Assembly: GCA_013396635.1 (NCBI GenBank) | Contig: WBMW01003926.1 | Coordinates: 679,850 to 743,849, forward strand | Direction of reading: 5' to 3' | Source of the DNA: Penelope pileata | Lineage: Eukaryota > Chordata > Aves > Galliformes > Cracidae | DNA length: 64,000 nucleotides | Shown here: piece after piece, positions 37,701 through 46,507 of the stretch | Numbering within the stretch: the first letter of the stretch is position 1 | Layout: every line of letters starts with the position of its first letter | Position numbers and translations under genes: made by a program | Notes under the pieces: model-generated | Told to the model about the DNA's origin: nothing | The model's database searches: none | The model's input: the letters and a program-made list of their open reading frames with translations, nothing else

Positions 37701-40700
37701 GCTCTGAACTCCCTTTCTGTGATTCATGCCTTTGCTCACACACTGGTAGCCACATCCCAGTGCAGCTGTTCTGATGGCAGACTTGAGCTCACATGTAAAC
37801 GCAGCCAAGAAATGCCTCTGTGCAACGAAATACCACAATGGCAGAAAGCCAGAAGACAGCCCACACCCATCCTTCCCATCCTTCCTCTTTCTCCCTCTGC
37901 TTGCACTGCTGCCAGCAGCATGGGCACAGAACAAACATGCCACCTTTAGGTCCCAACCCACAGCTGCAGTGTTCCCCTCCAACACCTAAAATATAGGAGG
38001 GGGCTAAATTCCTAAAATATAGGAATGGGAGCTGCTGACTTGCCACGTGCTGCAGGTTTCTCATGTAGGCTGACCCTCTCCAGGCAGAGCTCTGCTACAG
38101 CCCAGGCACACAGCAGGTGTGCATGCAGCTGCACGTCTCCAGACACCACGGGAACATGTGCAAACACAAGAAGCATGTGGAGGCTCCGAGCCCTGCTTAT
38201 GGGCAGGCCTGGTTATGGCCAAGATGGGATGTGAGGAGTGCACAAGACAGGGTCTGGTGTATGCACTTCTGAGCTGGAGAAACAGAGGTAAAACAAGATT
38301 TTTGTCTGTGCTTTCCAAGTTTCCTTTCCGAAATTTCTCTTAGTCTGTTTTTCTACTCCTGTATCAGCAAGAGACTCGAATGTTTCTACACTTTTAGACA
38401 GCCTGAAACCAAACTTACCTGATTCTGGAAAAGTCCTCAAACATGACATCCTCTCACAGGATGTAACTTAGTTTTACTGCTTCTCATACAAATCTGAGTA
38501 AGCCCACTGTTCTGATCCCATTGTCCTTGCTGTGGGGTAAACCAGCTCAGGAACAGCACACACACACACACAAAAAAGGAGAATCCTCCAAACACTGGAA
38601 AGCAAATACCTGGACAAAATAGCAACTCCTGCTTTTCCCAAGAGCTGCCAGGCCAAAAATTCTGCTGTTCTCCTGTCTGCATCGTAGGTCTCTTTCTGGC
38701 TGAGGATGAACACAAGTGGCAGTCCAAGCTGTAAGTGAACAGTGGAAACCTTCTCTGGATCCTCAGCAACTTCAGTCTGGAAAAGATACACGGTTATACT
38801 GCAGCACATCTCCACACTTTTGAACATACTTCAGCTCTTTTCCATCCAGATGTCTATTTTGATGGAACTTCTTTGAATTTATTGTTGAAATTGGTCAACA
38901 GGCTCAAAAGTAATTGGAAAGGAAGGCACAGAAGCCTCATTTTCTGAGGAAAACCAATCACCAGACTGCCATCGCTTTAAAAGTTGCTGGAAATTGAGAT
39001 TGAGAGCTTGTAACAACTTCCCCACTGAAATTTGGAACCTAGGAGAGGGTTCACAGCCTGCAGTTTCTAAGGCCAACAAATAACCTGGCAGGCTGATCTG
39101 CACAGCCCAAGCCACCAAGTTCTCCCCAGCCACAGCAATAAGGATACCCTCAAGAAAAAGCCTCCAGTTCTGATTCTAAAACATCCATTGAAGTAGAACC
39201 CACAGAACCCTGGTTAAATTGTTCCAACCTTTCATGACCCTTCCTGTTATAAATCTGGGCATTAGCATGCACGTTCTTTGTCACCTAGCAACTCTTGATG
39301 TTAAGTTTCCATTAATTTCTATTTGTCTGGCAGCCATTCCTGGAGGCAGTTTGAAAACTCTGACTGTCAAATCTAAGAGCTGGCATCCTTTCCCTTTCTG
39401 TCTTTGACATGCTGCCTCGTTACAGCACAGAGCTGCTTAATGAAGTGCCTTTCCTCCATGGGCCCCATCCAGGAGGCTGGCTGAAGGAGGCACTTCCCAG
39501 CTCATCAACTCATTCTTTCTGCTGGGCAGAGCTGTCACCAGCAGGAACTGGAGGCCTGCTGAAGTTCACTGTCCCATGACAGACACTGCTGTCTGTCTCC
39601 TCCAGTGCTGAGCCTCTTGTGGGGAACCCAGAAGTCCCAGCAAAGTCAAAGGTGCACCTCCACCCCGTTTTGAACAAAGCACATTTCCACTCATGGTGCT
39701 TACACACCACCAGAGGAGCACACGTTGGCCCTGGGGCTCCCTGAAAAGGAGCCCCACACAAGCTCAGCAGTGCAATGAAGAGTTGCTCAGATCCAGTCTC
39801 AGGTCTGTTTTGCTTGAACCTAACATGGGAGCTTTGCTGTTAACTTCATGGAGAAGGGACTGATACTGGTGCTCTGCCTTGTCCTGTGCTCACACCTCCC
39901 TCACCCTCACATCCACCCCAGCTGCCCTCGTGCTGCACAGCCCAAGCACGGTGTGCCATTTCTCTTTCCCTGTCATACCACCAGAGGAGCTGCCATCAGT
40001 TTGAGGTGTCTGTGGATGTTCAGCACCGTCAGCTCCTGCTCCAAGGGCGTCCTCCTGCAGGGCTGTGCCAGGTCTGTGGCCTGCTGGCAGTGGCAGAACA
40101 GCAGTCGGGCAGATGATACATCGGGCTCATTGCTGCTGTGAGAGAGAAAACAAAAAGCACACTGAGCTGGTGATCCACCACAGGGTTCTAAAACACCCTG
40201 ACAGAAGGAGAGCTTTTGCTGCCATGTTTTCCAGGGCAGATGCTGCTCCAGTTCAGGGTGTGACTGGCTCAGGGGACTCCAGGAGCCCTGCTACTAGCAG
40301 GTACAGCTGTGTCCAGGCACCTTTCAGAATTATGTTCACTATCTAACAAAGACCCAGGCTCACTGAGAATAAATGACCTCAATCACAGAACAACTGGCTC
40401 AGCTGCAAAAGGACGCAGAATAAACTTTTTTCAGTGGGCCCTTGGCAGGTCGAGGACAGCTGGAATACAAGTTTGCTCCTGTCTTTCACCTCACTGATGA
40501 TGTCTTACACACTGCACAAGGAATATTTCACCTTCTAACAGCATTGGTTTTGGCTATGCCAAAGCAGTCAGTGAAATCAAGTTCCCTGCATGGCTCCATG
40601 CCTTGTGGTTTCAGGTTCCAATACCTGCACTGCTGTTAGTGTGAGGGTCAACTTTGGAAGGTCACATTCCTTTTCCATGTATCCATTCCACTATCTCTAT

Positions 40701-43700
40701 AATAGGAATCACCTTTTTTTCATCAAGGGCTTTAAGATCTCTCTATGGAAGAGCTGGGTGTTGCACTAAGAACCCAAAGCCTGACTGTTTTGCTGCTTTA
40801 CAAAGGATGAAGCCATATTCTGTCCAAATGACAACCATGCCATCTAGTGGCAGCCACAAAACACCATCCCTGATCAGGATCCTGCAAGGATGGGATGTGA
40901 AAGCAATCACATCACTGTACAAATGCCTTGCTGAACATATAACACACTATCTGAAGGTGCAGCATCCTATCTAACATTCCCACCTTCCTCTCTCCCTCCC
41001 AGCTTCCTGGCTGCATTATATCACACCAGCAGCAAGTCACATTAGAATCACAGAATCAAAGGATGGTTTGGGTCGGAAGGGACCCTGAAGTCCATCCAGT
41101 TCCAATCCCTTGCCATCGCTCAGCCTGTTGTTGCAGCCCTCTGAGCATCTTCATGGCCCTCCTCTAGACCTGCTCCAACAGGATGAAAGGATCTGCCCTT
41201 CTAATCCAGCTCCTCCTGTTATAGGAGGGGATGGACTCAGCTGGCCATGCCCAGTGAAGCCATCAGCTGGGAAGTCTCAATGACAGCACTCCAGGGAGCA
41301 CTGCCTCATGAAGTTAAACTGCTGAACTCACTGCTGCTGGAAGGTGTGGAGATCAAAAGTAAAACTGTGTTTTAAAAAAATTCTGATGGCTGTTAACATC
41401 ATGATACAGCTCAGCTTTTATCTCTAAGAGTCCTGAAACATCTGACTGCCAGAAGATGCAATGCTGCATGCAAAACATGTTCCTTTCCTCGTACTCCTTG
41501 GTAAGTATCTGTGGCCACTGCAAGAGGGAAGAGAGCTGGGTGGGCTTTGCTCAGGCTCACAACAGCAGTTCTTCCCTTCTCAGCTGGCCAGACTTGTTCA
41601 ACAAAGCCAAAGGCAGAATTTGGGCTGAGTGTGTTTTAAGATTATAACATCAGCTGTATCAGCCCCTATGGAAAGCTACCAGCCCAGATCTCCTGGGGTA
41701 TCCAAACTGCATGGGGAGGGGAAGAAGAGGGTTTCAGCAGGAAAGGCACATCTGTCCTGCAGTGACTCCGGTGTGACTTCACCCATTGTACCAGATTTGT
41801 TTTTTTAAATTTCCAAGGAATCCATGGCAGAGATTTGACCAGTCAGCTAGGGAAGGGGGACAGTGGGCTCTTCTCCTATAAAATCCCATCCAATGAGCAG
41901 TCACAGAGGGCTTGATTAGTCCAAATCCAGGTACACAGGCAGCAGCTGGTGTTGGAAAAAGCAAAACAGACCTGACTGTCCATCTTTTGTTGTTAACCCA
42001 ATACCACCCCAGGCAGGCTCTTTCACCTCAAGATGCAAAATGCATACGCAGGCATTGATCTCGTTGACATTCAAGGGGATTGAGCATGGTCAACGCTGCC
42101 AGCTGGTTGGAAAGAAGATTCCTAAATACTCCGGAGGACCCCAAGCTGCTCTTTCACTGGAAATCATCTGTTCTGCTCTCTAGCTCAGCACGAGGCCGGC
42201 AGTGAGCCTAATGTGCAACAGGCCTGGCAACGTTTGGATGCTTTAAACTCAGGCTAAGAGGTTCACTGCTAATGAAAGTGATTTTTCTCCCACACAAGCC
42301 AGCAAGGATGCCAGCACTAGATTTGACCTGGGAATCTGAGAAACCAAGAGAAGAGCAAGCAGCATTTGGACATACCCAGCATCTTTCAACAGTGTTGGTT
42401 CAGTTGTCAGAACAAACTGGTGGACAGTTCCATAGACAAAAGCCACCTCCATCACAGCTCTGTGCTCTGCAAAGAGAAAGGCGTGACGAATTCACTGATT
42501 CCTTGAAGCTCACACCACATCTGCCCCTTCAGCCTTTCCAGCTGTAAGCATCAAGGCTCACATTTCCAGAAACTCTCAGTAAAAACGCACAGCTGTCAGA
42601 AGGCATGCTACAGAGGTAGCTGAGCCACTGGAGCTGAATCCAACTGATGATCCTCCATAAACCCAAAGGTAGTGTAAGGGAATGCAATTCTATTGCATAA
42701 CCAGAGATCTGGCAATGGGTTTATTTATTAAGACAGCAACCACTGGTTTGCTTTCTGTGTCAAGTCCATCTCTGAAAGGTTGTGTGCTCCTAGAAAATCT
42801 GTCTTGGTGAAACTAAACCCTTTGGAAATACAGCAAGACAGACAGAGATGGAGAACTCATGCCTGAGCAGCCCTTTACATCGCTTCAATTCTGCATTTGT
42901 AACTGCAGAAACTGAGCTCTCTTCCATTTCAGTAAAAAAAGGGCTCTGGGAGAGGAGAAGGTGAAAGGCTAAGTGTTAATACCTGCAGTTCCAGTAGCTG
43001 GTACATATGCAAAGACCATGTTCAACTTCCCTTTCAGTGTATTTTCTATGTTCTGAAGATCCGTCAGCGTTTCAACGTATTTAACTTCGTTAAATAGCAG
43101 GGCACTGAGAAGCCAAAAAAACCTCATTAGCAACTGTTTTCTTTTAAGAGAAAATATGCTGCCACATAACCGTGACTGAAAAAATCTACAAAGGTAAAAC
43201 TCCAGCTTCTTGCTTGAAGATGCAAGATTCACAGCCAAATACAGCTGCTGGATGCGTGCTGGTGAGTCATCTCAAGGGCATACATTGAACAGAGTCAAAC
43301 CATACCAAAGTGAGAAGCAGCTTTCTGCCTGGCTGAAAGCAGTCTCTGGAATACATGGAGTTTATATTTATGCAAAACTTTCTATCAACAAGGAAAAATG
43401 GGAAGGAAGTGATTTCACAGAGATGAATCTGGTCTGTACTTACAACAGAACATTAGCAACAATGGAGTTCACGTCAAACAAGGCATCAGTGGGGAATTCT
43501 CTGATCAGCATGTTACCTCTGGGGAGGGGAGAAAGAACATCACCAAAGAAACCAGGAAGGATGAGCGACATATACTGAATTCATTTCTCCTGCACTGAAC
43601 CCCTTCTGATATCTGCTGGCAGGTATGGCTGGACAGAAAATGTCAGGATTGAACTTGGGGAACTCCCAGGACCAGCAGGGACCCCCTCCTCCTCTGTCGT

Positions 43701-46481
43701 GCACAATAATCAGTGAGAACTGAGAACATCAGGTTTGAAAAAGCCCTCTACCTGACACGTGGGAAAGCTCCCAGCTGACAGTCCATAGTGAGATCAGGAA
43801 CCTAAGGTGGATGAGCTCATCACACCAACAGAAGAGCACCAAAGAATGTTTCTTTCTAGGACCAGATTGAAAACTTAGGCTGTGAGGTCCCTTCCAACCC
43901 AACCCTGCTGTGATTCTATGAACTTTTCACTAAACTCTGTATGCCACTGCTATCCTCGTGGCTCTTCTCTTCCTACGCAGACATCTCTGCTCCCTGACAG
44001 CATTTCACCCCAACCTGTGTACCTGAAAGCAATCACAGCGTGCAGCTCAGAAGCCCCCTTTACCTGAACAGGTAGGCTTTCCTCAATGCATTTTCTTTGC
44101 CACAGTATCTTGAGACATCCTCTTTTGGACAGTTAACCTAGACATTGAAAGCATGCAATCAGACATTCAGCTCCATAAATGAGGACAAACACACAGCACC
44201 ACAGCTTAATCCCCCTCCAGAGTGTAAGCATCAGCCTTTCCTAACCTGCTGGGAGAGAAAACACAATCACAGTAGGATGAATGGAGTCCAGTGTTGTGGA
44301 CTGGAGTTTGTATTTCAGTTCCCCAGCTCAGCCTGCCTTGATGTGGGTCAGACAGGATTAAGAGATCTTGTGATCTGCCAAGCATATTCAAAGTGACAGA
44401 CCACTACTCGCTTACTGAACTCTGTATGTGGAGGAAATGAAGCACACACACATATATAAGCACTTCTTATAAAATCTAAGCACTTGCCTGAATTTGTAAT
44501 TCACTTACCTAAAGTTTCAGCTGAAAACAAAACCAATTCTGTCAGCGTTTATTGCATTGTATTGAAAAGAAGTGACCCCATTCAACATTCCTCATGGCTC
44601 AAGCTTCTTCCCTCCCAGTGCACAAGCCAGAGGGAGCTGCACAGGTCCCACCTTGTGAGTGAACCAGCAGGCTGATGCTCTTGTGCAACACCGTGAGGAT
44701 CATGTTCCTCCTTGTACCATGTTTAGAGCACACAGCAATAACCAAGCAACACCACATGCCACATGCAGCTGATTGGAAAGTTAAATTAGATGAGCCAGTT
44801 AAGCCTGGCACATGAGGCTTCCCTTAAAAAGGCCAATTTTCAAGAAAATTTGGGAGTTAAATGCTAATCAAAGCTGTGTATGGAATGTGGGCAACATAGA
44901 GTCTTCCCTGAATACAGGAATTTGGTGGGAGGTTTGACACAACCCCTATGATGCAGGTGTGATGCTTTTGTTTCACAGCAGCGTGGTGCAGTTACCACAG
45001 CCCAGGGCAAGGGAAACAAATGGGATGCTTTGTGCAGCCAGCACCCACTTTCTCATGGGGTCCCACTGCTGTCCATCACCCAAGGTAGGTGGAGACAATC
45101 TCTGTCAACCCCACAGCCAGCCCTGCAGAAATATCCTGTCCCACTCCTTGTTCTGCTTTACCTTCACCACCGAAATGCCATAGTCCTGCAGAGCTTCAGC
45201 CGAGCTCTCAATCTGTTCCAAGAAGGGCTGGGCACCAGGAGGAACTGAAACACCACAAAAAGCTGGTGTTAATCCCTTCCCCTTCCAGACAAGGCAGAAC
45301 AACACTTTTCTCCCTGGGCCAGGTACTGCTAGCCTTGCTGGGAGCACTTCACTCCCCTTCACTCCCCCAGTTTGCCTGTGACAAAGGGGAGGGTGGGTGT
45401 CAGTGTAGCTGTCCCTTGTGGACGACCTTATGTTGTGCCTTCAGGGCAAGCACTGTCTGTGCTTTGGCTTGGTAACAGCATGCTGAAGTCCCCAAACAAA
45501 CATCTCCAGGACATTTGCGCAGGCCTGAGTGAGAGCAAACAGGGAGCTGTGGTGTGCTGAAGGTGGATGTGGTGTGTGAAGGGATGTGACTGGGAGCTGG
45601 ATGGGGGAGACAGAGGGACTGGAACTGGCTTTGTTAGCTGGGTGCTGCTCTGCTGGGCTGCAAGTCCTCACAGAGCATCCTCAAGAAGATCCTCTCAGAG
45701 TCCTCACGAGTATCCTCCTGCCATGCACTGGTACAGCACTCACACAATGCAGCCTTGCTGTTATCAGAGCAAAGTGTTTACAGAAACAAAGCTATGGGCA
45801 ACACCAGCAAAGCCTGCAGACTCCCCACCTTCCTTTCTAACACACCCAGCCCCTCAGTGCTGACGTGGGAGCTGTGCTGGTGTCTCAGCCCACAGCTAGG
45901 TACCTGGGAAACCATGCTGGGGGGGCATGGAGGAGCAGAACAAGAAAGGCAAGGTGGCAGATCTCCTTGTAATTACTCTGGGAGGTGCTTTGGAAAAGAA
46001 ATACAGCCTCTTTCAGGGGGTAGCTCCTTGCAGGGCATCTGGGAAATTAATGAAGAGGCTCAAAGGATTGTGTCTAGGGACATAACCCGGAAAGATCTCA
46101 CCCCAAGACACCTCTGTCTACAAGGAGCACTCAGGAGCTATGCAAACATAGACTTGCCAGCTGAGCTTGACCAGCTCTTCAAAACAGTTTTGGGTTAAAA
46201 ACCTCTGGAATTGTCTCTTCATTATTCCACTGTCACACACACCCTGACATGAGTTTCTCCTGAAAACCCAGGCTGATATAAGTGCATGGTGTTGAACACA
46301 TACCATTGTGGCTGAAGTAAGCCAGGGATGCCTTGCCAGCTTGCAGGCTACTGAAATACTCCTGGGGGCTCAGCTCCTGCAGCAGACTTGCACTTCCCAG
46401 CATTGGAATGGAGGAAGCACAGAAGAGCACCAAAGAGAAGGAAGAGACCCATCTGTCCTTGGGGGCTGACATGGTCCTCAT
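13466..46481 (-). CDS. TXNDC16: TXNDC16 (ERp90-like ER thioredoxin-domain protein), 19 coding exons
   Basis: Joining 19 exons on the minus strand gives 2,529 nt, or 842 residues plus stop; every junction is GT-AG and phase-consistent. The human protein is of similar length (about 825 residues), and exon-by-exon similarity to TXNDC16 is clear. The family acts in the ER lumen, where ERp90 was reported to associate with the ERAD flavoprotein FOXRED2/ERFAD. Visible features are a signal peptide (about 1-31), several thioredoxin-like segments, an acidic linker (365-380), and a Trx domain with FYASWEAVS at 429-437. The usual CxxC cysteines are replaced there by Glu434 and Ser437, so oxidoreductase activity is unlikely at this site. 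A cis-Pro-type FP occurs at 479-480 and an N-glycosylation sequon at Asn475. The C-terminus is RHSEL, resembling a KDEL variant. The neighbour GPR137C is divergent, as in human 14q22.1. Confidence 0.95.
15136..15326 (-). CDS. TXNDC16: TXNDC16 coding exon 18 (about residues 683-747)
   Basis: The acceptor is TTCTCGACAG, the entry phase is 2, and the donor is GTAAGTGG with exit phase 1. It encodes [14 protein letters not shown], then [20 protein letters not shown], a thioredoxin-like strand-helix segment very close to human TXNDC16, and [12 protein letters not shown]. Confidence 0.95.
16882..17042 (-). CDS. TXNDC16: TXNDC16 coding exon 17 (about residues 630-683)
   Basis: The acceptor is GATGTTTTGCAG and the donor GTGAGTATG, phases 0 to 2. 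It encodes [20 protein letters not shown] followed by LFSDGD and VPCWLNL. The strand FLILFSDGD is the start of a C-terminal thioredoxin-like fold. Confidence 0.95.
17624..17762 (-). CDS. TXNDC16: TXNDC16 coding exon 16 (about residues 583-629)
   Basis: The acceptor follows a long T run (TTTTTTGTTCAG) and the donor is GTAAGTAG, phases 2 to 0. It encodes [14 protein letters not shown] and [18 protein letters not shown], closely matching the family. The T run directly before the acceptor is a strong polypyrimidine tract. Confidence 0.95.
17763..21224 (-). other. TXNDC16: TXNDC16 intron 15
   Basis: About 3.5 kb with no recognised exon. One 147-residue open frame near 18.06-18.5 kb has no domain and no flanking splice context. 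The DNA looks like ordinary unique AT-moderate intron. Confidence 0.7.
21225..21309 (-). CDS. TXNDC16: TXNDC16 coding exon 15 (about residues 555-583)
   Basis: The acceptor is CTTTTGCAG and the donor GTAAGTTG, phases 1 to 2, 85 nt. It encodes [19 protein letters not shown] then [10 protein letters not shown]. This aligns to the human segment KEDFSEAGNYLKGYVITG but is among the less conserved exons. The exact fit of phases to both neighbours supports it. Confidence 0.88.
25327..25462 (-). repeat. CR1 LINE 3' tail fragment
   Basis: The plus strand has AGAATCATAGAATGGCCTGG, then GGTTGGAAGGGACCCCAC and CAGGTTGCCCAGGACC, the reverse complement of the CR1 terminus including part of the 3' ATTCTATGA repeat. 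Confidence 0.85.
25795..26095 (+). repeat. Diverged CR1 LINE ORF2 C-terminal remnant
   Basis: A plus-strand frame encodes [19 protein letters not shown], a decayed form of the CR1 ORF2 C-terminal motif RLDIRKKFF, preceded by an [18 protein letters not shown] block. Frame breaks and divergence show an old, inactive copy. It sits in TXNDC16 intron 14, antisense to the gene. Confidence 0.65.
26355..26491 (-). CDS. TXNDC16: TXNDC16 coding exon 14 (about residues 509-555)
   Basis: The acceptor is CTTTCCATAG and the donor GTTAGTG, phases 2 to 1. It encodes [19 protein letters not shown] and [13 protein letters not shown], matching the family segment after the Trx domain. The human sequon NIT is KLAT here, so that N-glycosylation site is absent. 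Confidence 0.93.
27108..27276 (-). CDS. TXNDC16: TXNDC16 coding exon 13 (about residues 453-509)
   Basis: The acceptor is TTTCCATTCTAG and the donor GTAAGTGTC, phases 1 to 2. It encodes [33 protein letters not shown] and [16 protein letters not shown]. This is the second half of a thioredoxin fold: the VNC-x-C segment, the conserved FPT with a cis-proline-type Pro480, and the terminal Y-x-G-x-L helix. Asn475 lies in an N-V-T sequon. Confidence 0.97.
27935..28350 (+). repeat. CR1 LINE ORF2 (reverse transcriptase) 3' fragment
   Basis: A plus frame encodes [20 protein letters not shown], then a DLEVLVDKL block, the conserved C-terminal part of the avian CR1 ORF2 protein. Downstream sequence encodes a degraded ILGCVRQR block and ends AGGTCCTTTCCAACCTAAGC then CATTCTGTCATTCT. 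Internal deletions and frameshifts make it inactive. Confidence 0.85.
28975..29400 (+). repeat. Possible ancient LINE-like remnant
   Basis: The plus strand encodes [18 protein letters not shown], faintly like the FINDLDDGIE-x-TLSKFADDTKL region of CR1 reverse transcriptase, followed by a ...[13 protein letters not shown] antisense stretch. The similarity is weak and the frame is broken. It could be unique intron DNA. Confidence 0.25.
30895..31105 (+). repeat. CR1 LINE 3' tail fragment
   Basis: It contains TTGGGTTTGGGTTTGGGTGG, GGACTCAGTGATCTTTGTGG and GTCCCTTCCAACTTGCAATA, the terminal blocks of a CR1 subfamily. The order matches the sense-strand 3' end. Confidence 0.8.
34011..34070 (-). CDS. 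TXNDC16: TXNDC16 coding exon 12 (residues 433-453)
   Basis: A 60-nt exon with acceptor CCTTCAG and donor GTAAGGAG, phases 1 to 1. It encodes [20 protein letters not shown]. This is the helix that follows the Trx active-site strand. The Trp of a canonical W-C-x-x-C is kept (433), but the two cysteine positions are Glu434 and Ser437. The human segment WQAVSMAFLQSYIDVAVKLK shows the same loss, so this is a family property. Confidence 0.92.
34587..34733 (-). CDS. TXNDC16: TXNDC16 coding exon 11 (residues 384-433)
   Basis: The acceptor is TGTCTGCAG-type (CCTGCAG) and the donor GTGAGTATG, phases 1 to 1. It encodes [20 protein letters not shown], then [12 protein letters not shown] and TVVLFYAS. 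This is the start of the Trx domain: the strand LTEETF, then the core strand VVLFYAS leading into the degenerate active site in exon 12. Confidence 0.95.
35435..35745 (-). repeat. CR1 LINE fragment
   Basis: The plus strand carries CTCTGGGCAGCCTATGCCAG, TGTTCCAGTTTGTGCCCATC and CTTGTCCTGACACTGGGCAC, which are characteristic reverse-complement blocks of a CR1 subfamily. It lies in TXNDC16 intron 10, in the same orientation as the gene. Confidence 0.8.
35861..36002 (-). CDS. TXNDC16: TXNDC16 coding exon 10, acidic linker (residues 337-384)
   Basis: The acceptor is GTTTTTGTTAG and the donor GTGTGTAAC, phases 0 to 1. It encodes [20 protein letters not shown], then lysines and an almost uninterrupted acidic run at about 365-380 ([16 protein letters not shown]). 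The acidic run lies between the N-terminal Trx-like repeats and the Trx domain of exons 11-13. By analogy with other ER proteins it could be a flexible, low-affinity calcium-binding linker; that is inference. Confidence 0.93.
37405..37465 (-). CDS. TXNDC16: TXNDC16 coding exon 9 (residues 316-336)
   Basis: A 61-nt exon with acceptor TCTGTTTCGGAAG, phases 2 to 0, encoding [20 protein letters not shown]. It aligns to human DSLEVNIPQDANVVFKRAEE. The donor is GAG|GTTTGG, which fits the GTRAGT consensus poorly and lacks the usual A at +3/+4. The exon was chosen because it is the only candidate between its neighbours that satisfies both phases and the alignment. Confidence 0.82.
38557..38571. repeat. 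Short (CA)n microsatellite
   Basis: About seven to eight CA units followed by an A run, inside TXNDC16 intron 8 and close to the exon 8 donor (about 40 bp away). Confidence 0.9.
38610..38776 (-). CDS. TXNDC16: TXNDC16 coding exon 8 (residues 261-316)
   Basis: The acceptor is ATCTTTTCCAG and the donor GTATTTGC, phases 0 to 2. It encodes [40 protein letters not shown] and [10 protein letters not shown]. This is a strongly conserved Trx-like segment of the family (human [20 protein letters not shown]). Confidence 0.96.
39979..40135 (-). CDS. TXNDC16: TXNDC16 coding exon 7 (residues 208-260)
   Basis: The acceptor is TCTCTCTCACAG and the donor GTATGAC, phases 2 to 0. It encodes [40 protein letters not shown] and LKLMAAPLV. 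The motif CRRT-x-x-EQ-LT-LNIH matches human. Several cysteines (CHC, PC) could form disulfides in the ER. Confidence 0.94.
41043..41225 (-). repeat. CR1 LINE fragment with internal deletion
   Basis: It starts AGAATCACAGAATCAAAGG and runs GTCGGAAGGGACCCTGAAGT, then jumps from a CATCGCTCAGCC block straight to CTCTGAGCATCTTCATGGCC. The middle of the usual CR1 tail is therefore deleted. Confidence 0.8.
42376..42466 (-). CDS. TXNDC16: TXNDC16 coding exon 6 (about residues 178-208)
   Basis: The acceptor is CTCTTTGCAG and the donor GTATGTCC, phases 1 to 2. It encodes [20 protein letters not shown] followed by [11 protein letters not shown]. The human counterpart EHRAVMEAAFVYGTTYQFVL is nearly identical. 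Confidence 0.96.
42983..43104 (-). CDS. TXNDC16: TXNDC16 coding exon 5 (about residues 137-178)
   Basis: The acceptor is GGCTTCTCAG and the donor GTATTAAC, phases 2 to 1. It encodes [20 protein letters not shown], then [20 protein letters not shown]. It begins the second Trx-like segment (NMVFAYV strand). Confidence 0.96.
43444..43518 (-). CDS. TXNDC16: TXNDC16 coding exon 4 (about residues 112-137)
   Basis: The acceptor is CCCCTCCCCAG and the donor GTAAGTACAG, phases 2 to 2, 75 nt. It encodes [20 protein letters not shown] then ANVLF, matching human GNILLREFPTDTLFDVNAIV. The phase-2/phase-2 exon could be skipped without a frameshift. Confidence 0.95.
43872..43922 (+). repeat. Short CR1 LINE 3' end
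   Basis: It reads GTGAGGTCCCTTCCAACCCA and ends TGCTGTGATTCTATGAAC, the extreme sense-strand 3' terminus of CR1 including the ATTCTATGA repeat. Only about 50 bp remain. Confidence 0.7.
44064..44137 (-). CDS. TXNDC16: TXNDC16 coding exon 3 (residues 88-112)
   Basis: The acceptor is AATGTCTAG and the donor GTAAAGGG, phases 0 to 2, 74 nt. It encodes [20 protein letters not shown] then AYLFR. This is the VNC...YC segment of the first Trx-like fold; its two cysteines match the human positions. Confidence 0.95.
45162..45244 (-). CDS. TXNDC16: TXNDC16 coding exon 2 (residues 60-87)
   Basis: The acceptor is GTGGTGTTTCAG and the donor GTAAAGCA, phases 1 to 0, 83 nt. It encodes [20 protein letters not shown] then YGISVVK. 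The [10 protein letters not shown] strand matches human [10 protein letters not shown]. Confidence 0.95.
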
Positions 46482-46507
46482 CAGTGACAGGCACAGAAGG
46501 GCCACAG
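46304..46507 (-). CDS. TXNDC16: TXNDC16 coding exon 1 with start codon and signal peptide (residues 1-60)
   Basis: The exon acceptor (TTTGTTTTCCAG) is at 46,507 and the donor GTATGTG follows 46,304, so 5' leader exon(s) lie upstream. Two in-frame ATGs occur, at 46,481 and 46,472. The second has A at -3 and is the better initiation context; the first gives residue numbering used here. Both leave a hydrophobic signal sequence ([14 protein letters not shown]) ending near GSA. The mature part begins [20 protein letters not shown], like human LPELSPQKYFSTLQPGKAS. Confidence 0.93.

Noticed and set aside
38417..38500. Possible exon between TXNDC16 exons 8 and 9 with a good GTAAG donor
   Set aside because: Both the required entry phase and the exit phase place stops in frame; the exon at 37,405-37,465 fits instead.
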